A program made the position numbers and the translations under genes. A stretch of DNA of 64,000 nucleotides from Batillaria attramentaria (taxonomy: Eukaryota > Mollusca > Gastropoda > Batillariidae): assembly GCA_018292915.2 (NCBI GenBank), contig JACVVK020000017.1:955001-1019000 (forward strand), given 5' to 3'. The notes below the pieces were generated by a model. It was not told the DNA's origin. It did not search any database and saw only the letters and a program-made list of their open reading frames with translations. Each line of letters opens with the position of its first letter. Within the stretch, counting starts at the first letter, position 1. This document shows positions 1 to 10,169 of this stretch, in pieces.

Positions 1-420
1 GGTATCTCTGCGGTCAGATAATCCCATACGCGCTCCACCCTATCTCTCAGTAATCTCCCCAGTGTCGTCTTTGAAGCTGTTCCCATGTTGTTGTTGTTTT
101 ATGTTTGTTGTTGTTTTATTCTGTTTTTAGTATTTTACAACTTAAACACACATACAGAGAAGTAGATACACTATAGACAAATAAACAATCGGACTGAGAT
201 AAGTGGATTCACACAAAACAAAACAAAAATAAGAACAGATACACAAACAAAAGAGAAGAAAGCCCCGGTCGGCGAGGGTGTCTGCTCTGTCGTAACCTGT
301 CACCCCTGAGTGCCCTGAGAACAGGTCCACAGGAACCTCTATAGGCTAATGCTTTCCGTTTACGCATGTCAGTGTGGGTTTCTCATTTCCGCTTTACCCT
401 TTTGCGGGAGACTCGTTGAG
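1..420. other. no gene recognised
   Basis: No coding signal, RNA gene or clear repeat is visible. The stretch is ordinary non-coding sequence with T-rich and A-rich runs. An open frame on the minus strand at 142-330 has no recognisable domain and looks like chance. Confidence 0.4.
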
Positions 421-589
421 TCTGTGAGGATGATTGCATGGGACTGAAAGGGTACTTTGATCGGATGCCACCCACTGAAGTGCATGCTGACTGTATCCAC
501 CTCCGGTGTCAGATTTGATGTGGTCATTCTGTATGCCCGGCCGTGTTGTCTCTCAGATTCGCATCCTGTTATTTGCGAGAGAAGATTGC

Positions 590-960
590 TCCTTTTATCA
601 AAATGTCTCTGTCCATCCGCTCCCGTTGGTCATCTCAGCTTCATCCCACATCCTTTTTGCGCAAAAGTTCGGAAGCGAACACGTCCGCAATGACTCCAAC
701 TGCCCGCTTTTGTTAAAGGTGGGCGAGGTAGCAAAGATGGCCTATAGCGATTAGCTCTTTCCATTTCCTGTTATTCTTGGGAGAACAATTATTTGAACAT
801 TACGTGGTTCTCGCACAAAGTATTACCTCGCGCCCATGCGCTTCCGGCTGGTCATCTCTAATTCACATCCCGTTCTCTTGGTGCGAAAGGTCAGCTGCGT
901 ACATGCCTCCCTTGACTCCAACTGCCCACTTTTTTTCTGGACGGCGGGAGGCGCTTGAAA
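590..960 (+). repeat. diverged direct repeat, two copies
   Basis: Blocks near 595-715 and 830-945 share the order TGGTCATCTC, CACATCC, TGCG and TGACTCCAACTGCCC with similar spacing. They appear to be two old direct copies of one segment. No protein product is credible. Confidence 0.45.
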
Positions 961-1009
961 GGTCAACTGTCTTGGCAAGAGCGGGGATTGTAATTTTATG
1001 TTACAGGAG

Positions 1010-1552
1010 CAGGCAAAATCGTGACTTGACAATTTTATTGTGGCTGAGGGCATGCCGGCATGTTGTGCGCTGTCTCGTATTCCTGTGCACGATCGAAAAT
1101 GATCTTTATGACTCACCCATCTTTGCTTGAATTGGTTGATAATAGGAACAAACAGACTCATGATTTCCCAATTTTGCTGTGGCAGAGGGCATGTTGTGCG
1201 CTGCCTAAAATGCCTGTCCACTTTCAAATATGATCTTTTGGGCTTGTCCATTTTTGCTTAAACTGATTGTGAATTCCATGTTATACACAAGTATAGGAAC
1301 TAGCGAAATCATCCTCTTGTAGTGGTTTAGGGTATGTCGTCTGCAGTATCGCAATATTGTCCACTTTCGAAAATGATCTTTTGGACCTGTCCATGTTCTC
1401 TTGAAGTGGTTGTTAATTCCATGCCGTACAGAACAGCCAGAACAGACGAAATCGTGACTTCTTGTGGCTGATGGCATGTCGTGTGCGGCTTGGTAACCCC
1501 GCCCACTTTTCAAACTGAGGTCTTGGGAGTATCCATCTTCGACTCTAATATA
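1010..1552 (+). repeat. degenerate tandem array, about 140-bp unit, 4 copies
   Basis: Four successive units share the order 'aaatcgtgacttnttgtggctgagggcatg', 'ttgtgcgctg', 'gtccactttc(g)aaaatgatctttt' and 'tccatnttngcttgaa'. The repeated element lies near 1017, 1156, 1305 and 1448, giving a period near 140 bp. Divergence is high. Open frames on both strands cross unit boundaries and are not coding. Confidence 0.6.
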
Positions 1553-1710
1553 AGGGGGACCGGGACAACAGAGCTTCAGAACATTGGACTTTCAATGCTC
1601 GGGTTGTGAGTTCGATTCCCGGCTTTGGTGAAATATTTGTGCCGGCCTTTTTCTTGTTGCCCCGTCTTTGGTATCGCCTACGTGGTAGAAAGAGACTTTA
1701 AATCCATTAA
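1553..1710 (+). mobile_element. tRNA-Arg-headed SINE, diverged copy
   Basis: The B box (gagttcgattccc), the anticodon-arm relic and the tail (aaatatttgtg, gccccgtcttt, acgtggtagaaag) of the window's main SINE family are present. The head is mutated and the end runs into diverged sequence. No target-site duplication is visible. Confidence 0.7.
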
Positions 1711-1739
1711 CACCCATCCACAAACCCTTCGACTTTGAA

Positions 1740-2420
1740 GGGTTTTGTTGTTGTTGTTGTTGTTTGTTTGTTTGTTTGTTTGTTTGTTTTTTGGAAGTGG
1801 CGCAGTTTGACGTGGAGTGATTGGGTCGAATTAGGTGCATGCTGATTGAAGATGGCAAAATATGTGGGCGAAATGTGTTTCCGTCTAGGCGATGGTAAAA
1901 TGATTTTTTTTTTTTGGGGGGGGGGGGGGGGTGATGGTGGTGGTATTTAAATAAAAAAAAAAATTCACGTAATTTCCGTAATACAAAAAGGAACAGACCG
2001 ACCAGCAAAAAAACAGACAGTCGCGATTTTACGCAACCACTTCGAACTTTTTAAGGCTATTGACTTTTGACAATAATTTCGTCCATTGCAGTCCAGAAAA
2101 GAAAACAGTTCATAACGAGAAGATGCTTTGAAAAAAAAAAAAGAAAAAAAAGCCAGACGATAGTACAGATGCGATCGCTCTCCTCCGTTACCCCCCCCCC
2201 CCCCCCACTCCTTTAAAGTCGCGTTTTCCTCGTCTCCACTCAGTGTCTATCACATCATCCTCACCATACCCCCCCCCTCCCCCTTTCCCGCCATGCCACC
2301 AGCATAACCTCTGAAGTCCTCCTGCCCAGTTCACGTCCTTTGTCCCATACCGAGAGGGGGGAGGGAGGGGGAGGGGATGGCTTTCACAAGATGAGAGAAG
2401 ATGATTGTGCTCAAGTGATG
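1740..2420. repeat. low-complexity stretch
   Basis: GTT/GTTT runs (1745-1788), T/G homopolymers (1903-1932), A-rich blocks, C runs (2191-2206) and G-rich blocks (2356-2376). No gene is seen. Confidence 0.5.
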
Positions 2421-3076
2421 CATTGCGCAGAGCGCCATGAAGGCGATTTTAATGAAGCAGAGTGTGTGCTCGAGGATGTCTTTCTTTAAAAAGGACCGTC
2501 CGCTCTCGCCGTTCTTTTACGCTTCCGATGGTCTTTGGAAAAGTTATCGAACGCGTGAAAATATTGGATACTCGATGCCTAAGAGATACTTGGAAGTTGA
2601 GATCGAACCGAGCGAGCGATTGGGGCGGAAATCGTGGGGTGGGGGGGGGGGGAGGGGGGGGAGGCGGAGAGAGAGGGGCATGAGGGGAGTGAGTGAGTGA
2701 GAGTTTTTAGGGATTAAAGCCGCGCAAGCCACAAAGACTAATTCGCGGCTGAGTGTGCATGCACTACATGAAAAAAGAGGGGCGTGAGGGGAGGTCGTAA
2801 GAGACCTGGACTTGTCAGTTAAAGCAGACCACGTCTAACTTGGGGAAATAAGTTCCGATGTACAGACCAGGAAGTCGAGTGATTGGAACTGCGTGACTTA
2901 GTTCTGCGGGCTATGGGGAAGCAGCTTTGATTAAAATGGGGTCAGCTCCGCGCAGACATAGAAACAGGCTGTTGACCCCTGTCCCCATATGCCTCGTTCG
3001 CTTTCAGACGAGAAGTGAAATTCGCCCCAGTTTCAAATGTTTCGACTACGATTGCTTCTCATCTTCAGCCATGAGC

Positions 3077-3252
3077 GGGGAGCCGGGGTGGTCGAATGGT
3101 AAGAGCGTTGGACTTCTAATGTTCGGGTCGTGAGTTCGATTCCGGCTGGGGCCAAATATTTGTGCTGGCTTTTTCATCGTTGCCCCGTCTTTGATATCAC
3201 CCTGTGTGGTGGAAAAGGACGTTAAACCCCCAAACAAACACCCACCCCACCC
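3077..3252 (+). mobile_element. tRNA-Arg(UCU)-headed SINE, full length
   Basis: This is a reference copy of the most abundant family in the window. The first 75 bases resemble a tRNA: A box near 'tggtcgaatggtaagagcg', anticodon arm 'ttggacttctaat' as in tRNA-Arg(UCU), and B box 'gagttcgattcc'. The body follows (ccaaatatttgtgctggc, gccccgtctttgatatcaccc, tggtggaaaaggacgttaaac), then a C/A-rich end. A 13-bp target-site duplication (ttcagccatgagc) flanks it at 3064-3076 and 3253-3265. Such elements are transcribed by RNA polymerase III from internal A and B boxes and moved by LINE machinery. Family identity is inferred from structure. Confidence 0.9.
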
Positions 3253-3277
3253 TTCAGCCATGAGCATGTTAACGTCT

Positions 3278-3690
3278 TTACAGGGGATTGAGGTCTAGTG
3301 GTTAAGGCATCCGACTTCGGATCCTGAGCTGCCTGGTTCGAGTCCCCGGTGGGCAGGACTATGGTGGGATTTTTCCTTACCATATTGAGCCAAATCCATG
3401 TGCAGACTCGTTTACGGTGCCTGTCTCGCCTTCGTGTACACACGCACGCACATAAATCAAGTATGCACGCTAAAAATCCCACGTTCATCTTTCGAAGAAG
3501 AGTAGGCTGTGGCCGGTGTCGTGGTTAACAGAAATACTGCCGCACGCACCAGAGTGAATAGCTGGGTGGAGGTTTGCACATAAAGTAGCGCTTAGCGACA
3601 GCAGGCTTTTACTGCTTCGTCCTCCAGCCCTGCGGCGCCGTGAGCATTTCAGCAGAGATGGATATGTGGAGAAGTCTACCATACCATACC
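3278..3690 (+). mobile_element. second tRNA-headed SINE family, tRNA-Arg(UCG)-like head
   Basis: The head has an A box 'ggtctagtggttaaggc', anticodon arm 'ccgacttcggatc' as in tRNA-Arg(UCG), and B box 'ggttcgagtcccc'. It runs into a different body (gggatttttccttacc, ttcgtgtacacacgcacg, aaaaatcccacgttcatc) and a LINE-like tail (ggcgccgtgagcatt) ending in short (ATACC)n at about 3678-3695. Its 3' end matches the pentanucleotide-tailed fragment at 51.0-51.1 kb in opposite orientation. Confidence 0.7.
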
Positions 3691-4032
3691 ATACCACACT
3701 GTTGTCGTCACTGGCTCATGGTCACCATGAAACGGTGACCATGACAATGAATGACGTGAGCGTGTGCGAGAGAATGGCGAACGGATTAGCGAGTGCATGT
3801 GTGTGTGCGTGTGTGTGTGTCTTCTACAAAGAATTAAACCCAAGCATTCCGCCTGCAGTTCTCCAGACTGGTAACCTGCGTCTTGTTCGTCGTGTTCGTT
3901 TCCTGCATGGTGTGCGTGGATGGTTCGTTTGAATGCATGGGTTGCTTTACACCGCCTCAACGGCCATACGCCACATCCTGACAATAGCAACACATAATCG
4001 GCTGATAGTCACCCACAGGAAACGACTTCGAC

Positions 4033-4208
4033 ATTAATAATAATAATAATAAAATGGGTACTTAAAAGACGCCCTCCCTCTCGCGGGAGCTCAGGGCGCC
4101 TTACAAAGAACGCACACTCACTCACCCAGAACACACACGACATGCCTCCACACATACATTTAACTAAAAACACATGATGTGCAGCATCATACACGGGATG
4201 CCCCTGGC

Positions 4209-4241
<33 letters not shown>

Positions 4242-4510
4242 ACCAGCAAGATGAAGATGTGGCAACAGTTATTGGTTGAAGGCTGTGAAGAGGTGGGTTT
4301 TCAAATTTGTTTTGAAAGATAGTTTTGTGTCTGCATATCTGATCGAGACTGGGAGATCATTCCAACAAGTCGGATCCTGGTATGAATAACTACGCTGACC
4401 AAAGGTCTTTGTCTTGACATGAGGGACACGGAGTTTCCGAGTGTCAGCAGCAGAACGAAGTAGAGACATACAGAGAGAGATAGGAAGCTGGTTCTCGCAG
4501 CCGCTTACAT
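4033..4510 (-). mobile_element. non-LTR retrotransposon 3' end (LINE family A)
   Basis: This is the 3' part of a LINE inserted on the minus strand: a (TAA)n tail at 4033-4053, a 3' UTR with a (CA)n tract, and the end of an open frame (4269-4469). The frame reads ...SYSYQDPTCWNDLPVSIR... and ...FKTNLKTHLF..., the hallmark C-terminal segment after the reverse transcriptase in many CR1/L2/Rex-like LINEs. It is 5'-truncated. A close relative lies at 53,143-53,700. Confidence 0.75.
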
Positions 4511-4624
4511 CCTTTGCCTCCCTAGGAACTAGGTCGCTGTTTTAAATTTCAACTTGCACGACTCTAAGCTTTTCATCTGCCACCAAATGATATGATTGGC
4601 GAAAGCAGACAAAAATGCAGTTTG

Positions 4625-4735
4625 TTTTTTTTTCGCAACAAAGCAGTTTTTCGCGAAAAAGTCGATTTTGTCGCGAAAAAACGGCACTTTTTCGCGAAAA
4701 ACTTCTCTTTTTTTCGCCAAAAAGCGGCAATTTCC
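4625..4735. repeat. cluster of TTTTTCGCGAAAAA palindromes
   Basis: Four to five copies of the self-complementary motif TTTTTCGCGAAAA, or close variants, are spaced about 20-28 bp apart. Both strands stay open across the block only because of its composition. Confidence 0.7.
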
Positions 4736-4744
4736 TTTTATTAG

Positions 4745-4783
4745 ACGTGGGTTAAATTAACCTCGACTTTTACATACGGGCCC
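4745..4783 (-). repeat. terminal repeat of small inverted-repeat element (family Z)
   Basis: The end sequence (ttaaattaacctcgac, tacatacgggccc) is the inverse of the terminus seen at 15,966 and 40,252. Only this end is recognisable here. The palindrome cluster to its left may belong to the same insertion. Confidence 0.6.
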
Positions 4784-5043
4784 TGTACTCGTGGCGGGGC
4801 GGTGGTAACTGAAATCTTGCTACGACTAACGCGAGTTAAAACTTGTGTCTGGCTGGCTGCGTTTGCATAGAACGCTCCCTCAATGAATGATTTATGAAGA
4901 TCTGTTTCCTGTAGCTGTAGTTATTCTTCTCCCTTCAGTTCCACTGTGGTTCATGGATCTGCTTCAAGCACAGCCACTGTCGAGGTAATGATAGGAAATT
5001 CTACTGGCTTACATCTTGAAATAGCGAAGGAGCAGTGTGAATA

Positions 5044-5217
5044 TGGAGTGGGGGGTGGGTGGGTGTTTAGGGGTTTAATGTCCTTCTCCACCACATAGGG
5101 TGATATCAAAGAGTGGGCAACGATGAAAAAAGCCAGCATAAATATCTGGCTCCAACCGGGATCGAACTCGCAACATTAGAAGTCCAACGCTCTCCCATTC
5201 GACCACCCCGTCTCCCC
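5044..5217 (-). mobile_element. tRNA-Arg(UCU)-headed SINE
   Basis: Full-length minus-strand copy with the tail on the left and the tRNA head on the right. A 12-bp target-site duplication, gcagtgtgaata, lies at 5032-5043 and 5218-5229. Confidence 0.88.
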
Positions 5218-5279
5218 GCAGTGTGAATACGAGAATAGACGACGATATGTACTCGTCCCTACACAGTTAGCTACTCCTT

Positions 5280-5590
5280 CCTTCTTTAAAAAGTTGAAAA
5301 AAAGGACAAAAGGAAAGACAAAAAACAAACAAAAGAAAAGGGCGAAAAAAGGTAAGAAAAAAGGGGGAAAATAGTTTCATAGTTGGAAAATTGTAAAAAA
5401 CCAAGGTTATCAATCATAGCGCCGAAGCTTACGCAGTCGACAACATTTTCTGTTGTGCTCAGCTGTGTCTGAAATGGCACTCTAGATTTTTTTTCACGTG
5501 GCAGTTTTCATTTTCTGCTAGCAAAGATAATTATTTCCCCGTAAAATTAGAAGCAACATCATACTGAACCAATCTGAATCAATTTGTGCG
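5280..5590. other. no gene recognised
   Basis: A/T-rich sequence with AAAAG and AAAC runs. Nothing coding is supported. Confidence 0.35.
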
Positions 5591-5617
5591 CAGCCCCCCC
5601 CCCCCCCCCTTTTTTTT

Positions 5618-5692
5618 TTAAATCTCGGCCAAATATTTGTGCTGGCCGTTACGTGGTGGAATAGGATGTTCAACTCCCACCCACCCACTCTC
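5618..5692 (+). mobile_element. SINE body fragment
   Basis: Contains ggccaaatatttgtgctggcc followed directly by acgtggtgga and a C/A-rich end. It is a tail-only, internally deleted piece of the tRNA-Arg SINE. Confidence 0.55.
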
Positions 5693-6099
5693 CGCCTTTC
5701 CCTCCAAGGTTCCTGAAATTGTTTTGCTAGAAGTCTTATTTGTCAAAGATAGGGAGTCGTATTGTATGTTAGGGAGTATCGCCCCCCCCCCTCCCCCCTT
5801 TACCCTCACAGGCCCAATTCCATGCACTTTAAGGTCTTGTTTTTGTTTGTTTGTTGCTGTTGTTTTGGGGGTGGGGTGGGGGATGCAGATGAGGAGTCGG
5901 CTGAGGGCAGGGGAGAGGAAATGACACTTGAGTGATACTATGCTCAGTATGCACGTTGAAAAAACAAAAAACAAAAAAAAAAACCTTCAGGACAGATGAG
6001 ACAAAATCACTTTGTTCCTACGTGGAGTTAGTTAGTTAGCTGGGGCTTTACGCCGCGTCCTACGTGGAATACAGATGGTTCCATATTGGGGTGCAATCA

Positions 6100-6182
6100 A
6101 TCACACACACACACACACACGTCAAGTCAAGTCAAAATACTTTATTTGTCCCCGTAGGGATCATTAAATTCATATAATTGTA

Positions 6183-6224
<42 letters not shown>

Positions 6225-6250
6225 TCCTGCACTTGGTGACTAACCGGAGA

Positions 6251-6295
<45 letters not shown>

Positions 6296-6320
6296 CCCGC
6301 ACTTGGTGACTAACCGGAGA

Positions 6321-6370
<50 letters not shown>

Positions 6371-6380
6371 CACACACCAG
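6100..6380 (+). repeat. compound (CA)n/(CT)n microsatellite with duplicated spacer
   Basis: Several CA tracts (6102-6120, 6201-6224, 6254-6294, 6325-6378) are separated by two copies of a spacer containing cccgcacttggtgactaaccgg. A LINE-tail motif (actttatttgtccccgtaggga) lies at 6138-6160. Confidence 0.8.
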
Positions 6381-6479
6381 GCACTGTTTCAGCTGCGAAG
6401 CGTTTCTACAAAATGCTGCTTCTGCTTCCTTCTTTACTTTTTCCTTTGTTTCCTGCCCATAATACCGGGATCAAGATAG

Positions 6480-6921
6480 CTTGCCCTTGCAGTCTGAAAC
6501 TTCATGTAAACTTTTATTTAAACGTTGACTGACGACCTCAATTTTTTTTCCGGGCGTGTGGATAGTTCTGTCATCGGCAAACATATCATATGTGATCACC
6601 TCACTAGTAAAAATGGAAAGGAAGGTCATTTATGAATATACAGAAAAGCAAAGGTCCTAAGACAGAGCCCTGAGGAACGCCATATTTTACTAAACCTTCA
6701 CCAGAGTAACATTCATTTAGCAGTACTTTCTGTCTTCTCTCCGCTAAGTATGATTCAAAAATTGGTACAGCACTAGAATTACAAAGATACTGACGTAGTT
6801 TTTTCAGTAGTAAAATGTGATTTACTAAGTCAAACGCTTTCTTAAAGTCGAGGAAAATTGTTCTAGTAATTTCTGATTTGTTAACAGAAGTTAGCCATGT
6901 GTGACAGATATTATTCAGCAT
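6480..6921 (-). pseudogene. non-LTR reverse transcriptase fragment
   Basis: The minus-strand translation gives the core of a LINE reverse transcriptase: FLDFKKAFDLVNH (the first catalytic aspartate block), then GVPQGSVLGPLLFCIFINDL. After a shift in frame near 6600 it gives MFADDRTIHT, the YxDD-box equivalent here FADD, and finally a thumb-like segment. The frame is broken by a stop and a shift, and both ends are missing. It is a dead fragment of a Jockey/CR1-like element; the exact clade is uncertain. Confidence 0.8.
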
Positions 6922-7021
6922 TTCGTAATTGTTGAGGGTGGAAGAAGTGGTGAGTCGGCGGGGTGGGGGGGGGGGGGGGGGGAATGGGGGAGATCGAGAG
7001 AGGGGGGGGGGGACGCCTTCT

Positions 7022-7147
7022 ATAGTTAGTTGTTTAGGGTTTAACGCCGCGCAAGCAGCAAAGACTATTTCGCGGCTAGCCTTCTACAGACTACACACGC
7101 CTTCTATAGACTGCGCAAGTCGGTCGGTTTACATAATAAGCTACCCC
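7022..7147 (+). repeat. short interspersed element, 'gcggcgttaa' type, first copy
   Basis: The segment begins gttagttgtttagggtttaacg, continues through aagactatttcgcggctagcc, and ends at ggtttacataataagctaccc. It is repeated at 7236-7276 plus 7563-7666, where a LINE interrupts it. Confidence 0.6.
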
Positions 7148-7235
7148 TCAGAGCCCTGGGGAACGCCATATTATACTAAACCTTCACCAGAGTAACACCC
7201 ATTTAGCAGTACTTTCTGTCTTCTCTCCGCCTTCT
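7148..7235 (-). pseudogene. duplicated scrap of the reverse transcriptase
   Basis: It repeats about 70 bp of the 6.66-6.74 kb reverse-transcriptase fragment (gaacgccatattntactaaacc, cagtactttctgtcttctc), so local sequence was copied together with the neighbouring repeat. Confidence 0.65.
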
Positions 7236-7276
7236 ATAGTTAGTTGTTTAGGGTTTAACGCCTCGCAAGCAGCAAA

Positions 7277-7542
7277 GACTTGCTGTCCCAGGTTACTATG
7301 AAAACACAAACAAGAAACGATCTGGTGCACGGGCTTTCAAGAGTGCAGCTCCTTGCCTCTGGAACAACTTGCCAGCTCACCTCAAGTCAGGTTCTGCGTC
7401 AGTCATGACCTTCAGGCGGAACCTCAAGACGCACCTTTTCTCTCAGTTCTAATTCTTTTTTTCTTCTTCTTCCCCGACCCCAAAGGCGCCGTGAGCATGC
7501 TTACTGCATGGAAGTTCTTTTCGTAGCGCTATACAAATGGCC

Positions 7543-7562
<20 letters not shown>
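7277..7562 (+). mobile_element. LINE 3' end with (ATC)n tail
   Basis: Plus-strand C-terminal LINE coding: codons for AFKSAAPCLWNNLPAHLK and FRRNLKTHLF are followed by a stop, a short 3' UTR (ggcgccgtgagcatg, tagcgctatacaaatg) and (ATC)n at 7546-7575. It splits the copy of the 7.05-kb repeat. The 5-bp agact is present on both sides and reads as a target-site duplication. Confidence 0.75.
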
Positions 7563-7574
<12 letters not shown>

Positions 7575-7710
7575 GAGACTATTTCGCGGCTAGCCTACTA
7601 CAGACTACACAAGCCTTCTATATAGACTGCGCAAGTTGGTCGGTTTACATAATAAGCTACCCCTCGGGGAAAAAAATCTGCTCTTATACTCTTGTCTTCT
7701 TGTCCTCCAG

Positions 7711-8033
7711 GAATGCCGGGAAGGCCCCAAGTTCTGAGAGCCGTCGCCTTGAACAACAGTGCCGTGCAGCTTGAATGGAGAAACACCCCTTCCCCGGCCC
7801 CGGCCCCAGGATCTGGGGACATTAACGGCTACATCATCAATTTTGCGACAGTCGATCGCAACAACCAACCAACCAGAGGGACATACCAGTTCCCGTTATT
7901 TGGCTCAGTTCAATCCGTGGTTATTCCGAATCTCCAAGGAGGACAGAAGTACAAGTTTCAGGTGGCCGCTCGCAATCAGTATGCGTTCGGCCCTCTGAGC
8001 GTTCCAGTGTTCACAGAAGTGCCCAAGAAATAA
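7711..8033 (+). CDS. terminal exon encoding a fibronectin type III domain
   Basis: This is the last coding exon of a larger gene whose upstream exons I could not find in the window. A pyrimidine-rich acceptor (tcttcttgtcctccag) ends at 7710. The exon opens in phase 1, as is usual for FN3 modules, and encodes one domain: GRPQVLRAVALNNSAVQLEW, then GYIINF, then YKFQVAARNQYAFGPLS, ending at TAA (8031-8033). The conserved Trp of strand B and the tyrosine and N-x-x-G-x-G of strands F-G are visible. FN3 domains are beta-sandwich adhesion or ligand-binding modules, generally extracellular. No membrane segment follows in this exon, so this C-terminus would be extracellular or secreted, or cytosolic in a titin-like protein. 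The parent gene cannot be named. Confidence 0.8.
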
Positions 8034-8746
8034 GGCATTCTTCAAGATGTGCACAGAAAATGAGGCACTGGAGATGTGCCTGGGAACTGAGATATCGCAG
8101 ATCGATGTGCCTAGAAAATGAGACCTTGGAGTTGTTCCTAGGAACTGAGATATCGCAGATCGATGTGCCTAGAAAATGAGACATTGGAGGTGTGCCTAAG
8201 AACTGAAATATCGCAGATCGATGTGCCTAGAAAATGAGACATTGGAGTTGTGGCTAGGAACCGAGATATCGCAGATCGATGTGCCTAGAAAATGAGACAT
8301 TGGAGGTGTGCATAGGAACTGAGATATCGCAGATCGATGTGCTCAGAAAATGAGACATCGAAGATAGGTGTGCCTAGAGATTTAGACAACATGGTCCGTC
8401 TCCTTAGCATGTCAGCCTCACCTGACTTATATAAGGTCATTGTTATGAAACTAAAGTTCCTTTGACAGATTCAATCATGCATAAAGATATTCCGTCTGTA
8501 CTTTTTGTAAACTTTCGGCTTGCTTAGGCAATGGGCCCATTTGATTTGGCATATCCATGTACTACATATTTTATTGCCAAACTCTATCTGCATGCAGTCA
8601 TTGTAAATGTTTTATACTTTCTGTGAAATATTGCTAATATACTAATAATATCACTCCTTGGCTGAGTCTAGATATGGTAGTTTGTGTATTCTTTGGTACA
8701 CGAGTACTAAAGGCTTATGCAATCTTTTGTTCAATAAAATAGCCTC

Positions 8747-8755
<9 letters not shown>
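8034..8755 (+). other. 3' UTR of the FN3 gene with AATAAA signal
   Basis: Non-coding sequence follows the stop codon. It carries the 58-bp repeat at 8047-8380 and a canonical AATAAA at 8733-8738, just before a (GT)n tract where the transcript probably ends. Confidence 0.6.
8047..8380 (+). repeat. 58-bp minisatellite, about 5-6 copies, in a 3' UTR
   Basis: The unit contains gagatatcgcagatcgatg followed by tgcctagaaaatgagacatt. Copies start at 8089, 8147 and 8205 and continue at exact 58-bp steps with few differences; the first and last units are degenerate. Confidence 0.9.

Positions 8756-8792
<37 letters not shown>
8748..8792 (+). repeat. (GT)n microsatellite
   Basis: Uninterrupted GT tract of about 40 bp just past the FN3 gene's polyadenylation signal. 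Confidence 0.95.
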
Positions 8793-8794
<2 letters not shown>

Positions 8795-8799
8795 TGCTT

Positions 8800-9600
8800 T
8801 TGCAACAACAGGATAATGCACAAAGTTCTGACAGGACAGTGCTTTATCCATCAATAACTGGCGTGTCTCTTAAATAAGGTGTTGCAATCCAATACAACTT
8901 GCCCGGATCTATGAGACAAATCAAATGAATATGCTGTGATGTTACCCAGGCCATCATCACTCAAAAACCGCCGCTGGTTCCCAGTTTTTAACTCTTTGGA
9001 GCAAAAGTAAAGGACAGAAATAGACACACACACACACACACATACACACACACACAAAGAAAACAAACAAACAAAGACAAAACCAGGGGAAAAAAAACTT
9101 TGGAGAGGAGCTTATGGATGGTCGCATCCTAGTGACAGGCGCCTTCACTAATCGATCATGCGGCTGAACCAATCGAGTATGCACAGTCACATCCGATAAA
9201 TGATGGCACTCTAGGATTTTGATTAAAGACTTGAGCCCATGATTTACGGGCTTACACGATCATTCTGAAAAACAAACAAACAAAAAACAACAAAACCCAC
9301 GACAAAAAAACAAACAAACAAACAAACTTTCAAGAGAAAAAAAAGTTTCCCTTCTCCTTCAGCTTCTTCTTTTTCTCGATCGCCGTTATCACACTGGGAG
9401 ACAGGTACTTGAGATGAATCTGGTGGTCTTCTGGAGTTCTTCCACCGGCCCGTACAGATTCTGTTGCAGGGGGACTGGTTGTGGCCAAGTCGCTTCCCTC
9501 AGGGTCTGGAGGTTCCTGCAGTCTTAAAAAATTGTAGAATTCGGTCTCTATGAATATTTAAACCCAACAATATGTCAGATTCCTCACGCTCTCTCTCTCT
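8800..9600. other. no gene recognised
   Basis: Only short repeats are seen: CA at 9024-9057, AAAC runs at 9265-9330 and CT at 9590-9610. A conserved-looking GA-to-CTT block at 9340-9550 gives no credible protein. Confidence 0.35.
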
Positions 9601-9637
9601 CTCTCTCTCTAAAGTAAATTGGCTTTTACAGTATCCA

Positions 9638-9804
9638 GGGGGAGCCGGAGTGGTCGAATGGTAGAGCGTTGGACTTCTAATGCTCGGGTCGTGAGTTCGA
9701 TCCCGGCTGGGGCCAAATATTTGTGCTGGCTTTTTTCGTTGCCCGGTCTTTGATATTACCCTATGTGGTGGAAAAGGACGTTAAACCCCCAAACGCCCCC
9801 ACCC
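9638..9804 (+). mobile_element. tRNA-Arg(UCU)-headed SINE
   Basis: Full-length plus-strand copy. Target-site duplication tttacagtatcca at 9625-9637, matching tttacagaatcca at 9805-9817 with one mismatch. Confidence 0.88.
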
Positions 9805-10169
9805 TTTACAGAATCCACGTCCGATCAATTGTTTTGCACTGGGTAAGTCAGTTAAATTACCCAGTATTTTTTATTTTCATCGTCAGACCAAACAAACAAA
9901 CAAGGAAACAACCTCGCAAAAAGATAGAAACATTTTATGGCATCCAGATTTCGGCGCATGCTTCCCAAGGGGCTGTGCGTGCATGCTCGAAGAGAAAGGT
10001 CAACGACTGTGTTGCGTGTTCAATCTGACGGAGACCTATCCAATTGCAAAGACAGGGTATCCTGTTTATTGACGTAATGAATTGGATTGTTGAACAAGTT
10101 CCCATGCCATGTCTACAGCAAAAGAGAGGACTCGTGTTTTTCAGATTTAGTTTAACCGCTTTTTTATGT

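Noticed and set aside
3077..3150. tRNA genes (this and about two dozen similar sites)
   Set aside because: The tRNA-like sequence always continues into a SINE body, acceptor stems do not pair, and copies carry TSDs. They are SINE heads.
8851..9190. Minus-strand proteins near the FN3 gene
   Set aside because: Frames run through CA repeats and A-rich DNA; no domain.
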